In this document: positions 1 through 5,828 of the stretch, in pieces
Layout of the letters: each line of letters starts with the position of its first letter
How positions within the stretch are numbered: position 1 is the first letter of the stretch
From: an uncultured Oscillospiraceae bacterium
GTDB lineage: Bacteria > Bacillota > Clostridia > Oscillospirales > Oscillospiraceae
NCBI GenBank assembly: GCA_934569215.1
Contig: CAKTKF010000074.1
Location: forward strand, 1-6,415
Direction of reading: 5' to 3'
Length of the DNA: 6,415 bases
Notes under the pieces: model-generated
Database searches by the model: none
The model's input: only the letters and a program-made list of their open reading frames with translations
Told to the model about the DNA's origin: nothing
Program-made: the position numbers and the translations under genes

Positions 1-755
1 CCGCAGTCGTCGCCCATGTTGCCGAAGGCCATGGACTGGACGTTGACGGCAGTGCCCCAGGAATAGGGAATGTCGTTTTCACGACGGTAAATGTTGGCGC
101 GGGGGTTATCCCAGGAGCGGAACACGGCCTTGATGGCGCCCATCAGCTGCTCCTTGGGGTCGGTGGGGAAGTCCACGCCCAGCTTGCTCTTATACTCGGC
201 CTTGAACTGGGAAGCCAGCTCCTTCAGATCATTCGCGTCCAGCTCCACGTCCTGGGTCACGCCCTTGCGTTCCTTCATCCGGTCGATGAGGGCTTCAAAA
301 TACTTTTTGCCCACTTCCATGACCACGTCGGAGTACATCTGGATGAACCGGCGGTAGCAGTCCCACGCCCAGCGGGGATTGCCGGACTTGGCGGCCATGA
401 CGTTCACCACGTCCTCGTTTAAGCCCAGGTTCAGGATGGTATCCATCATGCCGGGCATGGATGCCCGGGCGCCGGAACGGACGGAAACCAGCAGCGGGTT
501 CTCGTGATCGCCGAACTTCTTGCCGGTGATCTGCTCCAGCTTGTCCACGTAGGACATGATCTCGGCCTTGATATCGTCGTTGATCTGACGGCCGTCTTCA
601 TAATATTTGGTACAGGCTTCCGTGGAAATAGTAAACCCCTGGGGGACCGGCAGTCCAATGTTGGTCATTTCGGCCAAATTAGCGCCTTTTCCGCCCAGGA
701 GTTCCCGCATTCCACCGTTTCCTTCGGTGAATAGGTATACATACTTGTGAGACAT
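1..755 (-). CDS. ppdK: Pyruvate, phosphate dikinase, N-terminal part (runs off left edge)
   Basis: The enzyme interconverts pyruvate, ATP and Pi with PEP, AMP and PPi in the cytoplasm; in anaerobes it serves glycolysis or gluconeogenesis around PEP. The visible 251 codons cover the ATP-grasp nucleotide-binding domain of a protein normally about 870-880 residues. Family hallmarks are LLGGKGANLAEM at residues 19-30 (the Lys of GGKG contacts ATP), RSGARASMPGMMDT at 93-106 (phosphate-binding Arg93), NPRWAWDCYRRF at 126-137 and the WGTAVNVQSMAFGNMGDD run near 233-250. The phospho-His swivel domain and PEP/pyruvate barrel lie outside the window. The start is set by ATG at 755-753, preceded by AAAGGGG. 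An upstream ATG six bases earlier is out of frame. It has its own promoter and is probably monocistronic at this end. Identity is very secure; only the 3' two-thirds is unseen. Confidence 0.95.
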   Translation of the reverse strand, partial: MSHKYVYLFTEGNGGMRELLGGKGANLAEMTNIGLPVPQGFTISTEACTKYYEDGRQINDDIKAEIMSYVDKLEQITGKKFGDHENPLLVSVRSGARASMPGMMDTILNLGLNEDVVNVMAAKSGNPRWAWDCYRRFIQMYSDVVMEVGKKYFEALIDRMKERKGVTQDVELDANDLKELASQFKAEYKSKLGVDFPTDPKEQLMGAIKAVFRSWDNPRANIYRRENDIPYSWGTAVNVQSMAFGNMGDDC

Positions 756-841
756 ACTTCCATTACCCCTTTCAGTTCTTTGCGTGTGCCATTTTCAATT
801 TTAATGTTGCATTTTTGAATCCTATTTTGTGTCGCTCACAC

Positions 842-870
842 AGTATAACACGCTCTTTCACAAAATGCAA
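842..870 (-). promoter_or_regulatory. Probable sigma-A promoter of ppdK
   Basis: On the minus strand a -10 box TATACT (847-842) is preceded by TG one base upstream (extended -10). A 17-bp spacer separates it from a weak -35 TTGCAT (870-865). Transcription would start near 835 and leave a leader of about 80 nt before the ppdK ATG. The leader is A+T-rich and shows only a small GTGT/ACAC stem, with no recognisable riboswitch. Confidence 0.6.
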
Positions 871-971
871 ACCTTTTTGCAATTTTTATGCAGAATTCCA
901 AAAAAAGCCGTTTGGGAATATGCAGTTTGACAGCTTTCCTGCAACACATGGAGGTTTCGTGCCGCAGATGC
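871..971. other. Intergenic stretch with no feature seen
   Basis: This lies between the ppdK promoter and the folT-unit terminator. It holds A- and T-runs but no ribosome binding site followed by a sensible reading frame, no strong stem and no repeat copy. Short open frames crossing it have no coding character and run into the neighbouring repeat. Confidence 0.5.
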
Positions 972-998
972 AAAAAAAGGACACGCGAAAGCGTGTCC
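972..998 (-). terminator. Intrinsic terminator of the folT unit
   Basis: On the minus strand GGACACGC and GCGTGTCC form an 8-bp perfect stem around a TTTC loop (998-979), followed by seven T residues (978-972). This is a textbook Rho-independent terminator for the transcript reading leftward out of folT. It begins one base after the dispersed repeat, so the repeat is transcribed as the 3' untranslated region of folT. Confidence 0.9.
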
Positions 999-999
999 T

Positions 1000-1078
1000 A
1001 AACTGTCCCCAAAGGCCGTTGGCCTTCGGGGACAAAGGGGTTTGCAGTCTGCGGGCGGCTTTCCTCTGCGAGGCTTTT
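1000..1078 (-). repeat. Dispersed structured repeat, short copy (3' UTR of folT)
   Basis: This 79-nt segment recurs in inverted orientation at 6007-6201. Read in the folT transcript direction it starts AAAAGCCTCGCAGAGG and contains GCAGACTGCAA. It then has a 13-position hairpin (1033-1005) with arms GTCCCCGAAGGCC and GGCCTTTGGGGAC around a 3-nt loop, and ends ACAGTTT. The one non-Watson-Crick position of the hairpin is G-U in this transcript direction but A-C in the other. It starts 28 nt after the folT stop and ends 1 nt before the terminator stem. No protein or transposase is encoded; it could be a REP-like or MITE-like element or a 3' UTR structure. Confidence 0.8.
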
Positions 1079-1106
1079 TAATGCGCAAATACGTACCAGT
1101 CGGGAG

Positions 1107-2174
1107 TCAAGCGCCGGGGGTGTAGGTGTATTGCAGCACCTCGCCGCTGCTGTCGTTGCAGACGATCACGGCCGTACCCAGGCGGGTCAGATTCTCGTTC
1201 TTGGCCGCCGGGGTCTTTTTCAGACTCCAAAGCCCTGTCTGGTCAAAATTCTCCGCGGCGGAGCCGTCGGCGGGGGTGATGGCGTAGTAAGCCACGGTGT
1301 AGGTCACTTCCTTACTCAGGAAGGGCTTTTTCGCATACTCGACCACGGCCACGGAGGGCTTGTTCCCCCGGGTGCGCTCGGAAATAATGCCGTACATCTC
1401 CTGGTTCTTCTCCACCACCTGCTCGGCAGAGTAATTCTTCGTCAGGGAGTTGTTCTCATAGTAGTAGCCCAGGTATCCTGCCACGCAGCCGCAGCCCAGG
1501 ACAAACAGCACCGCCAGGGTGGCGATCTGCTTCTTGTTGAATTTCAGGGCTTCCTTGGAGCGACCTACGCTGTAGGTCAGGCCGAGACGGTTGGTGATGG
1601 GCAGCATCACGCCCAAAAACAGCGTCAGCAGCACGGACTCGATGGGGAACATAAAAATGTTCTTGATCATGCCGGGGACGACCATGGCAAGGGTATACTG
1701 CTTGCCGTCCATGTAAAGGGCATAGTACCACATCATAATGGGGGTCTGGAGCAGCACATTGATGACCAGGCTGACGGTGAACCGGCTGAGCAGGACCCGG
1801 GTCGTTGTGACCTTTGCCCGGTACAGGAACAGGGCGAAGACCAGGGAACCGCCGACCTCCGTCAGGATAAAGGGCAGGAAATAGATGCCTTCCGGCCGGA
1901 TGACGTAGCCCAGCACGTCCGTGATGCAGGCGGACAGCATGGCCATCACGGGGCCGAAGACCATGGCACCCAGGGCATTGATGAAGAAGGCGGTGTTGAT
2001 CTTCAGGAAGGGCGTAATGGGAATGGCCAGCTGCTTCATAACCAGACGCAGGGCGATCATGAGCGCCGCGAACACCAGCATGTGGGTGTCCTTCAGCTCA
2101 GCGGCGGCGTCACGCCAGTAGGCTTTGGAAAACGGATGGGCATACAGGGTATTGCTCTTTTGTAATCTGGACAT
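1107..2174 (-). CDS. folT: ECF transporter substrate-binding (S) component, folate type (FolT), with C-terminal extension
   Basis: A membrane S component of an energy-coupling-factor importer; it binds folate and docks on the shared EcfA-A'-T module encoded elsewhere. Of 355 residues, about 32-200 form the usual hydrophobic S-component core. It carries the family pattern ALRLVMKQLAIPITPFLKIN (41-60), then NALGAMVFGPVMAML and TDVLGYVIRPEG. An extra transmembrane helix follows at about 216-236, then roughly 120 polar residues (237-355) predicted outside the membrane. S components usually stop near 170-200 residues, so this tail is unusual and unrecognised. The start at 2174 is fixed by AAAGGAGGA (2189-2181) seven bases upstream; the frame stays open to about 2315, but that would translate the leader terminator. 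The THF riboswitch upstream and the terminator downstream make a one-gene unit and support folate over other vitamins. Confidence 0.9.
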   Translation of the reverse strand: MSRLQKSNTLYAHPFSKAYWRDAAAELKDTHMLVFAALMIALRLVMKQLAIPITPFLKINTAFFINALGAMVFGPVMAMLSACITDVLGYVIRPEGIYFLPFILTEVGGSLVFALFLYRAKVTTTRVLLSRFTVSLVINVLLQTPIMMWYYALYMDGKQYTLAMVVPGMIKNIFMFPIESVLLTLFLGVMLPITNRLGLTYSVGRSKEALKFNKKQIATLAVLFVLGCGCVAGYLGYYYENNSLTKNYSAEQVVEKNQEMYGIISERTRGNKPSVAVVEYAKKPFLSKEVTYTVAYYAITPADGSAAENFDQTGLWSLKKTPAAKNENLTRLGTAVIVCNDSSGEVLQYTYTPGA

Positions 2175-2240
2175 AAAAAGTCCTCCTTTCATGCAGCGAT
2201 GATCCCATGCTCCCGCATTGACCCTACGGAATCGTGTATG

Positions 2241-2278
2241 CAAAAACTCCCCTTGCGGCTTTTCGCCGAAAGGGGAGG
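2241..2278 (-). terminator. Leader terminator of folT (riboswitch expression platform)
   Basis: On the minus strand CTCCCCTT pairs with AAGGGGAG (2277-2270 with 2254-2247). After one mismatch, CGGC pairs with GCCG around GAAAA, and TTTTT (2246-2242) follows. It sits 67 nt before the folT ATG and downstream of the THF aptamer, as expected for transcriptional attenuation. Its loop and 3' arm segment AAAAGCCGC (2263-2255) is exactly complementary to GCGGCTTTT upstream (2328-2320), which gives a 9-bp antiterminator. Confidence 0.85.
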
Positions 2279-2311
2279 CAGATTGCAGACACATATAACC
2301 CGTGGGGAAGG

Positions 2312-2385
2312 GCAACGCTAAAAGCCGCGACCATTCGCCCGACCGAGTATCGTTGCTACATAAAGGAGGTTATCCCATATGCAAC
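2312..2385 (-). promoter_or_regulatory. Antiterminator and alternating-pairing region of the folT leader
   Basis: Read on the minus strand, GTTGC (2385-2381) can pair with GCAAC (2356-2352). The overlapping GCAACG (2356-2351) can instead pair with CGTTGC (2317-2312). GTTGC overlaps by three bases the 3' strand of aptamer stem P1 (2387-2383), so ligand-stabilised P1 would free GCAACG to pair downstream. That second pairing would enclose the antiterminator strand GCGGCTTTT (2328-2320). The pairings are read directly from the sequence; the OFF-switch logic is inference. The loop of the first hairpin carries ACCTCCTTT, complementary to the folT ribosome binding site. Confidence 0.6.
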
Positions 2386-2479
2386 AGCGGGTGCGGTGAC
2401 CCCATCGTGGAACATTCCTTCGTCCTTCGGGCAAACTCCCCGTCCCGATGGCACTTAACGCGAGGTCTCCTACTCTGTT
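2383..2479 (-). promoter_or_regulatory. Tetrahydrofolate (THF) riboswitch aptamer
   Basis: The minus strand matches the folT-type THF riboswitch. It has AGAGTAG right after the P1 5' strand, CGCGTTAAGTG at 2462-2452, ACGAAGG at 2423-2417, and TCACCGCACCCGC near the 3' end. P1 is AACAG with CTGTT (2479-2475 with 2387-2383). P2 is GGAGACC with GGTCACC (one A-A mismatch). P3 is TCGGG with CCCGA closing a loop containing GGGGAG. This class is known to sense reduced folates and control folate transport genes in Firmicutes. The position between a promoter and a terminator before folT fits. The aptamer was recognised by motif memory, not by a covariance search. Confidence 0.87.
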
Positions 2480-2487
2480 CGCAGTCA

Positions 2488-2516
2488 AATATACACGAAA
2501 GAAGCGAAAAAGTAAA
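2488..2516 (-). promoter_or_regulatory. Sigma-A promoter of the folT riboswitch leader
   Basis: On the minus strand the -35 TTTACT (2516-2511) and -10 TATATT (2493-2488) are separated by exactly 17 bp. A start near 2481 places the transcript 5' end just before the P1 strand of the aptamer, so promoter and riboswitch support each other. The -35 lies only 8 bases after the dacF stop codon. Confidence 0.78.
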
Positions 2517-2524
2517 TAGGTTTT

Positions 2525-3703
2525 TTACATTTTTTCGGAAATTTCTCCTTGACCTTCCTTTGCCATGGCCGCCCGCATCAGCACCATCCGGTAAATTTCC
2601 CCGTAGGTCAATCGCTCCACCTCCTGCGCCGCCACCAGCGGAACCTCTTTCAGCACCAGATCGCCGGACTTTACCGTAAGCGTCCCCAGGCGCTGTCCCC
2701 GGCTGACGGGGGCTGTGACGGTGGGTTCCAGCGTCACCTCACTGGTAACGCCGCTTTTCTGCGCCTTGTCAATGAGCAGCGCCATGTCCGCTTCCGGCAC
2801 CGCGCTGACCCCGGCGTCTTTTCCCAGACGCACCGGGATCTGGTTCTCGCAGTCGCTTAAGTCCGGGCTGATCACCGCGAAATTGGCGAAGCCGTAGTCC
2901 AGCAATGACTTGCAGGCGGCGTTCCGGGACTGGCTGGTCTCCGCCCCCATGACCACGGCGATCAGCTCCATGCCGTCCCGCATGGCCGACGCCGACAGGC
3001 AGTACCCCGCCCCGGAGGTAAAGCCGGTTTTCAGTCCCGTGGCACCGGAATAGAAGCGGATGAGCTTGTTGGTGTTGGACAGGCCGAAGGCGCCGTTTCG
3101 CACGGTGTCCATCCAGATGGTCGTGTAGTTTTTAATGAGGGGATGGTATTTCAGCAGCTGCCGGGACATGAGGGCGATATCATAGGCGGAAGTCCGATGG
3201 TTCACGGCGTCCGCCCCGTCGTCCAGGCCGGTGCAGTTGACGAAGGTGGTGTCGTTCATTCCCAGCTCCTGCGCCCGCCGGTTCATCATGGCGACAAAGG
3301 CGCTTTCGCTGCCCGCGATATGCTCCGCCATGGCGCAGGCGCAGTCGTTGGCCGAGGACACCGCGATGGATTTGAGCATGTCGGAAACGGGCATGGTCTC
3401 CCCCGCCTTCAGGTAAATCTGACTGCCCCCCTTGGCGGCGGCGGTCTCGGAGGCCGTCACCGTATCCGTCAGGGCGATCTTCCCGGAATCCACCGCTTCC
3501 ATAATCAGCAGCATGGTCATGACCTTGGTCACGCTGGCAGGGGCAAGGCGCTCATGGGAATTGGACTCATACAGAATGGTTCCGGTGGCGACATCCATCA
3601 GCACCGCGCTCTTCCCCGCCACGTCCAGCGCTGCCGCCGACACCGGCAGCGCAAGCCGGCACAGCGACAGGATCAGCGCTGCGGCACATATCATCCGCTT
3701 CAT
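2525..3703 (-). CDS. dacF: Serine-type D-Ala-D-Ala carboxypeptidase (penicillin-binding protein, peptidase S11)
   Basis: It removes the terminal D-alanine from peptidoglycan pentapeptides outside the membrane, trimming cross-link donors. Of 392 residues, 1-24 form a signal peptide (MKRM, hydrophobic core, VSAAA). The catalytic domain has all three active-site motifs: S57-V-T-K60 (nucleophile Ser57, base Lys60), S117-A-N119 and K225-T-G227. A PBP5-type C-terminal beta domain spans about 280-360. A final amphipathic stretch (about 366-382) fits membrane-surface anchoring. The length matches DacF/DacA proteins, though the exact paralogue is not certain. GGAGG at 3715-3711 lies 7 bases before the ATG at 3703; an in-frame ATG six bases earlier is too close to it. 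No convincing promoter or terminator of its own is seen, and its 3' end abuts the folT promoter. Confidence 0.93.
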   Translation of the reverse strand: MKRMICAAALILSLCRLALPVSAAALDVAGKSAVLMDVATGTILYESNSHERLAPASVTKVMTMLLIMEAVDSGKIALTDTVTASETAAAKGGSQIYLKAGETMPVSDMLKSIAVSSANDCACAMAEHIAGSESAFVAMMNRRAQELGMNDTTFVNCTGLDDGADAVNHRTSAYDIALMSRQLLKYHPLIKNYTTIWMDTVRNGAFGLSNTNKLIRFYSGATGLKTGFTSGAGYCLSASAMRDGMELIAVVMGAETSQSRNAACKSLLDYGFANFAVISPDLSDCENQIPVRLGKDAGVSAVPEADMALLIDKAQKSGVTSEVTLEPTVTAPVSRGQRLGTLTVKSGDLVLKEVPLVAAQEVERLTYGEIYRMVLMRAAMAKEGQGEISEKM

Positions 3704-3772
3704 AATCATCCCTCCAAACGATTCGTAGTACAACCTATGTCCCCAGGATATGAATATGCGGGATTTTTTCTA

Positions 3773-3801
3773 TGGAAACTTCCCGTCCGATGTGGTACAA
3801 T
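3773..3801 (+). promoter_or_regulatory. Promoter of the hydrogenase gene
   Basis: TGGAAA (3773-3778) and TACAAT (3796-3801) are 17 bp apart, and TG one base before the -10 makes an extended -10 box. The start near 3808 gives a leader of about 67 nt before the ATG at 3875. It lies in the 171-bp divergent gap shared with the dacF-like gene. No Rex-type or other known operator palindrome was recognised. Confidence 0.7.
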
Positions 3802-3822
3802 GGCTTTGCCAGAGTATCCACC

Positions 3823-3846
3823 GGGAGGGGGCGCCGCCCTTCTCCC
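3823..3846 (+). promoter_or_regulatory. G/C-rich hairpin in the hydrogenase leader
   Basis: GGGAG pairs with CTCCC and GGGC with GCCC around a GCC loop, interrupted by a one-base and a two-base bulge. There is no T-run after it, so it is not a terminator. It ends 14 bases before the GGAGGAA ribosome binding site (3861-3867) and may stabilise the mRNA. A regulatory role is only a guess. Confidence 0.4.
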
Positions 3847-3874
3847 CCCGCAGTTTATACGGAGGAAATACCAC

Positions 3875-5380
3875 ATGAGAGGAATCCCATCGCTGATCAC
3901 AGACATTCGCAAAAACGTATTCACCGAGGTCGCTCGCATGGCCTACAACGGCGGCGACTACACCCAGGCAGAAGATCTGCCCTTCAAGATCGTCCCCGGC
4001 GACCAGCCCATGCACCGGGAGTCCATTTTCTTAGAGCGCGCCATCGCCGGAGAGCGGGTGCGGCTTGCCATGGGTCTGTCCATCCGCCCCATCCAGACCC
4101 GCAGCCTGATGACCGAGGGCATGGACGCCGCCGCCATTGCCGAGCAGTATTATGAGCCGCCGCTGATCAACATTATTCCCTACGCCTGCCACGCCTGCCC
4201 TACAAATCAGTACCGGGTGACGGAAAACTGCCAGAACTGTCTGGCCGCCTCCTGTCAGAAGGTCTGCCCCAAGGGTGCGATCTCCTTTGTCAACGGGAAG
4301 AGCCATATTGACCCGGAAAAGTGCATCAAGTGCGGCAAATGCGCAAACGCCTGCCCCTACCACGCCATCATCCACATGGAGCGTCCCTGTCAGGCGGCCT
4401 GCGGTATGGACGCCATTGGCTCCGATGAGCATGGCAAGGCCGTTATCCATCAGGATAAGTGCGTCGCCTGCGGACAGTGTCTGGTGTCCTGCCCCTTCGG
4501 CGCCATTGTGGACAAGGGTCAGATCTTCCAGGTCATTCAGTCCATCCTCAAGGGCGATCAGGTCATCGCCATCGTCGCCCCCGCCTTCATCGGCCAGTTC
4601 GGCAAGCTCTCCACCCCCGGCAAATTCGTCAGCGCCATGAAGGTGCTGGGCTTTGACCGGGTGGTGGAGGTTGCTGTGGGCGCGGATATGTGTACCATCG
4701 AGGAAGCCAAGGACTTTCTGGAAAAGGTGCCGGAGCAGCAGGACTACATGGCGACCTCCTGTTGTCCCGCCTGGCACTCCATGATCGAGAAGCTGTACCC
4801 CGGGGAAATGAAGAAAATCTCCATGACCCTGACCCCCATGGTATTCACCGCCCGGCTGGTGAAGAAGGAGCATCCCGGCTGCAAGGTGGTGTTCGTCGGC
4901 CCCTGCGCCGCGAAAAAGCTGGAGGCCATCCGGGCGGACATCCGCTCCGACGTGGACTTTGTACTGACCTTTGAGGAATTGCAGGGCATGTTCGAGGCCA
5001 AGGGTGTAGACTTTGCCGCAGTTCCCGAAGAGAACGCGCTGAACGAAGGCACCGCCGCCGGCCGCGGCTTTGCCGTTTCCGGCGGTGTCGCCGGTGCGGT
5101 GACGGCGCTCATCGGCCAGGAGCATCCGGAGCTGGAGGTCAAGACCGCCCGGGCAGAGGGGCTGCGGGAATGCCGCAAGCTGATGCTGATGGCCAAGGCG
5201 GGCAAATACAAGGGGTATCTGCTGGAGGGCATGGCCTGTCCCGGCGGCTGCGTCGCCGGCGCGGGAACGCTGCTTCCGGTAGACCTGGCTGCAAAGGTGG
5301 TCGGCAGGTACCAATCCGAAGCCAACGCCGCCTCCCCGCTGGAAAGCGCCTACCGGGACGAGGGAGAGCATCTGGATTGA
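3875..5380 (+). CDS. Monomeric [FeFe] hydrogenase, probably group B, with four accessory [4Fe-4S] sites
   Basis: A soluble enzyme predicted to interconvert H2 with protons and (ferredoxin) electrons. In its 501 residues the H-cluster ligands are present in all three signatures: TSCCPAW at 294-300 (ligand C297, with C296 in the proton-transfer position), GPCAAKKLE at 342-350 (C344) and EGMACPGGC at 451-459 (C455, C459). The N-terminal half holds 16 other cysteines, enough for four cubanes: C105/C108, C119/C122/C127/C131, a ferredoxin-like pair C150-C160 and C196-C206, and C172/C176. L2 reads GPC rather than the MPC of classical group A enzymes, which resembles group B (CpIII-like) hydrogenases. 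The N-terminal 100 residues show no known domain. Start: GGAGGAA seven bases before ATG 3875; the frame is open further upstream, but that part overlaps dacF antisense. HydEFG maturases are not in this window. Confidence 0.9.
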   Translation: MRGIPSLITDIRKNVFTEVARMAYNGGDYTQAEDLPFKIVPGDQPMHRESIFLERAIAGERVRLAMGLSIRPIQTRSLMTEGMDAAAIAEQYYEPPLINIIPYACHACPTNQYRVTENCQNCLAASCQKVCPKGAISFVNGKSHIDPEKCIKCGKCANACPYHAIIHMERPCQAACGMDAIGSDEHGKAVIHQDKCVACGQCLVSCPFGAIVDKGQIFQVIQSILKGDQVIAIVAPAFIGQFGKLSTPGKFVSAMKVLGFDRVVEVAVGADMCTIEEAKDFLEKVPEQQDYMATSCCPAWHSMIEKLYPGEMKKISMTLTPMVFTARLVKKEHPGCKVVFVGPCAAKKLEAIRADIRSDVDFVLTFEELQGMFEAKGVDFAAVPEENALNEGTAAGRGFAVSGGVAGAVTALIGQEHPELEVKTARAEGLRECRKLMLMAKAGKYKGYLLEGMACPGGCVAGAGTLLPVDLAAKVVGRYQSEANAASPLESAYRDEGEHLD

Positions 5381-5390
5381 TACTGTTCTG

Positions 5391-5410
5391 ATTAAAATTT
5401 TGATTTTAAT
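5391..5410. promoter_or_regulatory. Perfect A/T palindrome, possible operator upstream of the XRE gene
   Basis: ATTAAAAT, four bases TTTG, then ATTTTAAT form an 8-bp perfect inverted repeat, the only all-A/T palindrome of this quality in a G/C-rich window. It starts 10 bases after the hydrogenase stop and ends 27 bases before the XRE start, so it may be the operator for autoregulation. It lacks the G/C stem of a terminator. No good promoter was found around it, so the XRE gene may be read from the hydrogenase promoter. Confidence 0.4.
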
Positions 5411-5437
5411 TGGAGTTCCGTATAAGGAGTGTACGCC

Positions 5438-5653
5438 ATGTATGAACGCATTCGGAATCTGCGGGAGGATCATGACCTCAAGCAGGAGGATATCGCGCGG
5501 CTGCTTCACTGCACCCAGGCTTGCTACTCCAATTACGAGACCGGCAAGCGGGACATTCCCACGGAGGTGCTTCGCGCATTGGCGGACTTCTACCACGTCA
5601 GCATCGACTATCTGCTGGGACAAACCAGCCGGAAAGAGCCATACCCCAAATGA
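5438..5653 (+). CDS. XRE/Cro-CI family helix-turn-helix regulator, 71 aa
   Basis: A minimal DNA-binding protein made almost entirely of one HTH_3 domain. Helix 1 is ERIRNLRE, the scaffold helix is DLKQEDIARLL (residues 13-23), the recognition helix is CTQACYSNYETGKR (25-38), and helices 4-5 include PTEVLRALADFYHVSIDYLLG (41-61). There is no ligand-binding or dimerisation domain beyond this. The start ATG 5438 follows AAGGAG (5424-5429) by 8 bases; an in-frame GTG at 5429 overlaps that ribosome binding site and is rejected. It sits 57 nt after the hydrogenase gene on the same strand and is closed by its own strong terminator. It may be co-transcribed with the hydrogenase and bind the palindrome at 5391-5410. 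Targets are unknown. Confidence 0.88.
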   Translation: MYERIRNLREDHDLKQEDIARLLHCTQACYSNYETGKRDIPTEVLRALADFYHVSIDYLLGQTSRKEPYPK

Positions 5654-5658
5654 TACTC

Positions 5659-5694
5659 GTCCCCGGCAAGCGATACGCTTGCCGGGGACTTTTC
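5659..5694 (+). terminator. Intrinsic terminator after the XRE gene
   Basis: GTCCCCGGCAAGCG and its perfect complement form a 14-bp stem around ATA (5659-5689), followed by TTTT (5690-5693). It begins 5 bases after the stop codon and ends the hydrogenase-XRE transcript. The T-run is short, but the stem is very strong. Confidence 0.85.
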
Positions 5695-5754
5695 CGTATA
5701 TGGAGCGCCGGCGAACGCCCTCTGCGGGATATTTTTCGCGGTGCGCCTGCCCAC

Positions 5755-5783
5755 TGCACATTTTTTCGTCTCCGGAATACGAT
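5755..5783 (+). promoter_or_regulatory. Weak candidate promoter of the small Cys-rich peptide
   Basis: TGCACA and TACGAT are separated by 17 bp and match the sigma-A consensus at 4 of 6 positions each. It lies downstream of the XRE terminator and 45 bases before the peptide ATG, where a promoter is required. A sporulation sigma factor is possible given the peptide type, but no clear sigma-E, -G or -K box was recognised. The rest of 5695-5828 shows nothing else. Confidence 0.3.
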
Positions 5784-5828
5784 GGAATGAGCGGCAAAGC
5801 TCAAAATTCGATATCGGAGGTAACTTCT

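Noticed and set aside
815..1088. Short open frames on both strands across 815-1088
   Set aside because: They run through the terminator and repeat. The peptide they share with a frame at 5948-6214 (around RPLAFGDS) is just the repeat read in one frame, not a conserved protein.
1131..2165. 344-residue open frame on the plus strand opposite folT
   Set aside because: It is an antisense shadow of a membrane protein gene, with Gly/His/Gln-rich composition and no ribosome binding site.
2175..2315. N-terminal extension of FolT by 47 residues
   Set aside because: It would translate the leader terminator and part of the riboswitch platform. The internal ATG at 2174 has a near-perfect ribosome binding site.
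2362..2399. AAAGGAGG followed by ATG at 2379 on the plus strand, like a gene start
   Set aside because: The frame stops after six codons, and the segment belongs to the minus-strand THF riboswitch leader.
3704..3772. Promoter for dacF on the minus strand
   Set aside because: Several A/T-rich hexamers exist (for example CATATT), but none pairs with a plausible -35 at 16-18 bp, so none is annotated.
3143..3874. Upstream in-frame extension of the hydrogenase reading frame (244 extra residues)
   Set aside because: It overlaps dacF antisense, spans the hydrogenase promoter, and has low-complexity shadow composition. A strong GGAGGAA sits before ATG 3875.
4031..5797. 588-residue open frame on the minus strand opposite the hydrogenase
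   Set aside because: It lies antisense to a gene with complete catalytic motifs, has no ribosome binding site, crosses the XRE gene and its terminator, and its His/Gly/Gln-rich composition is typical of a G/C-rich shadow frame.
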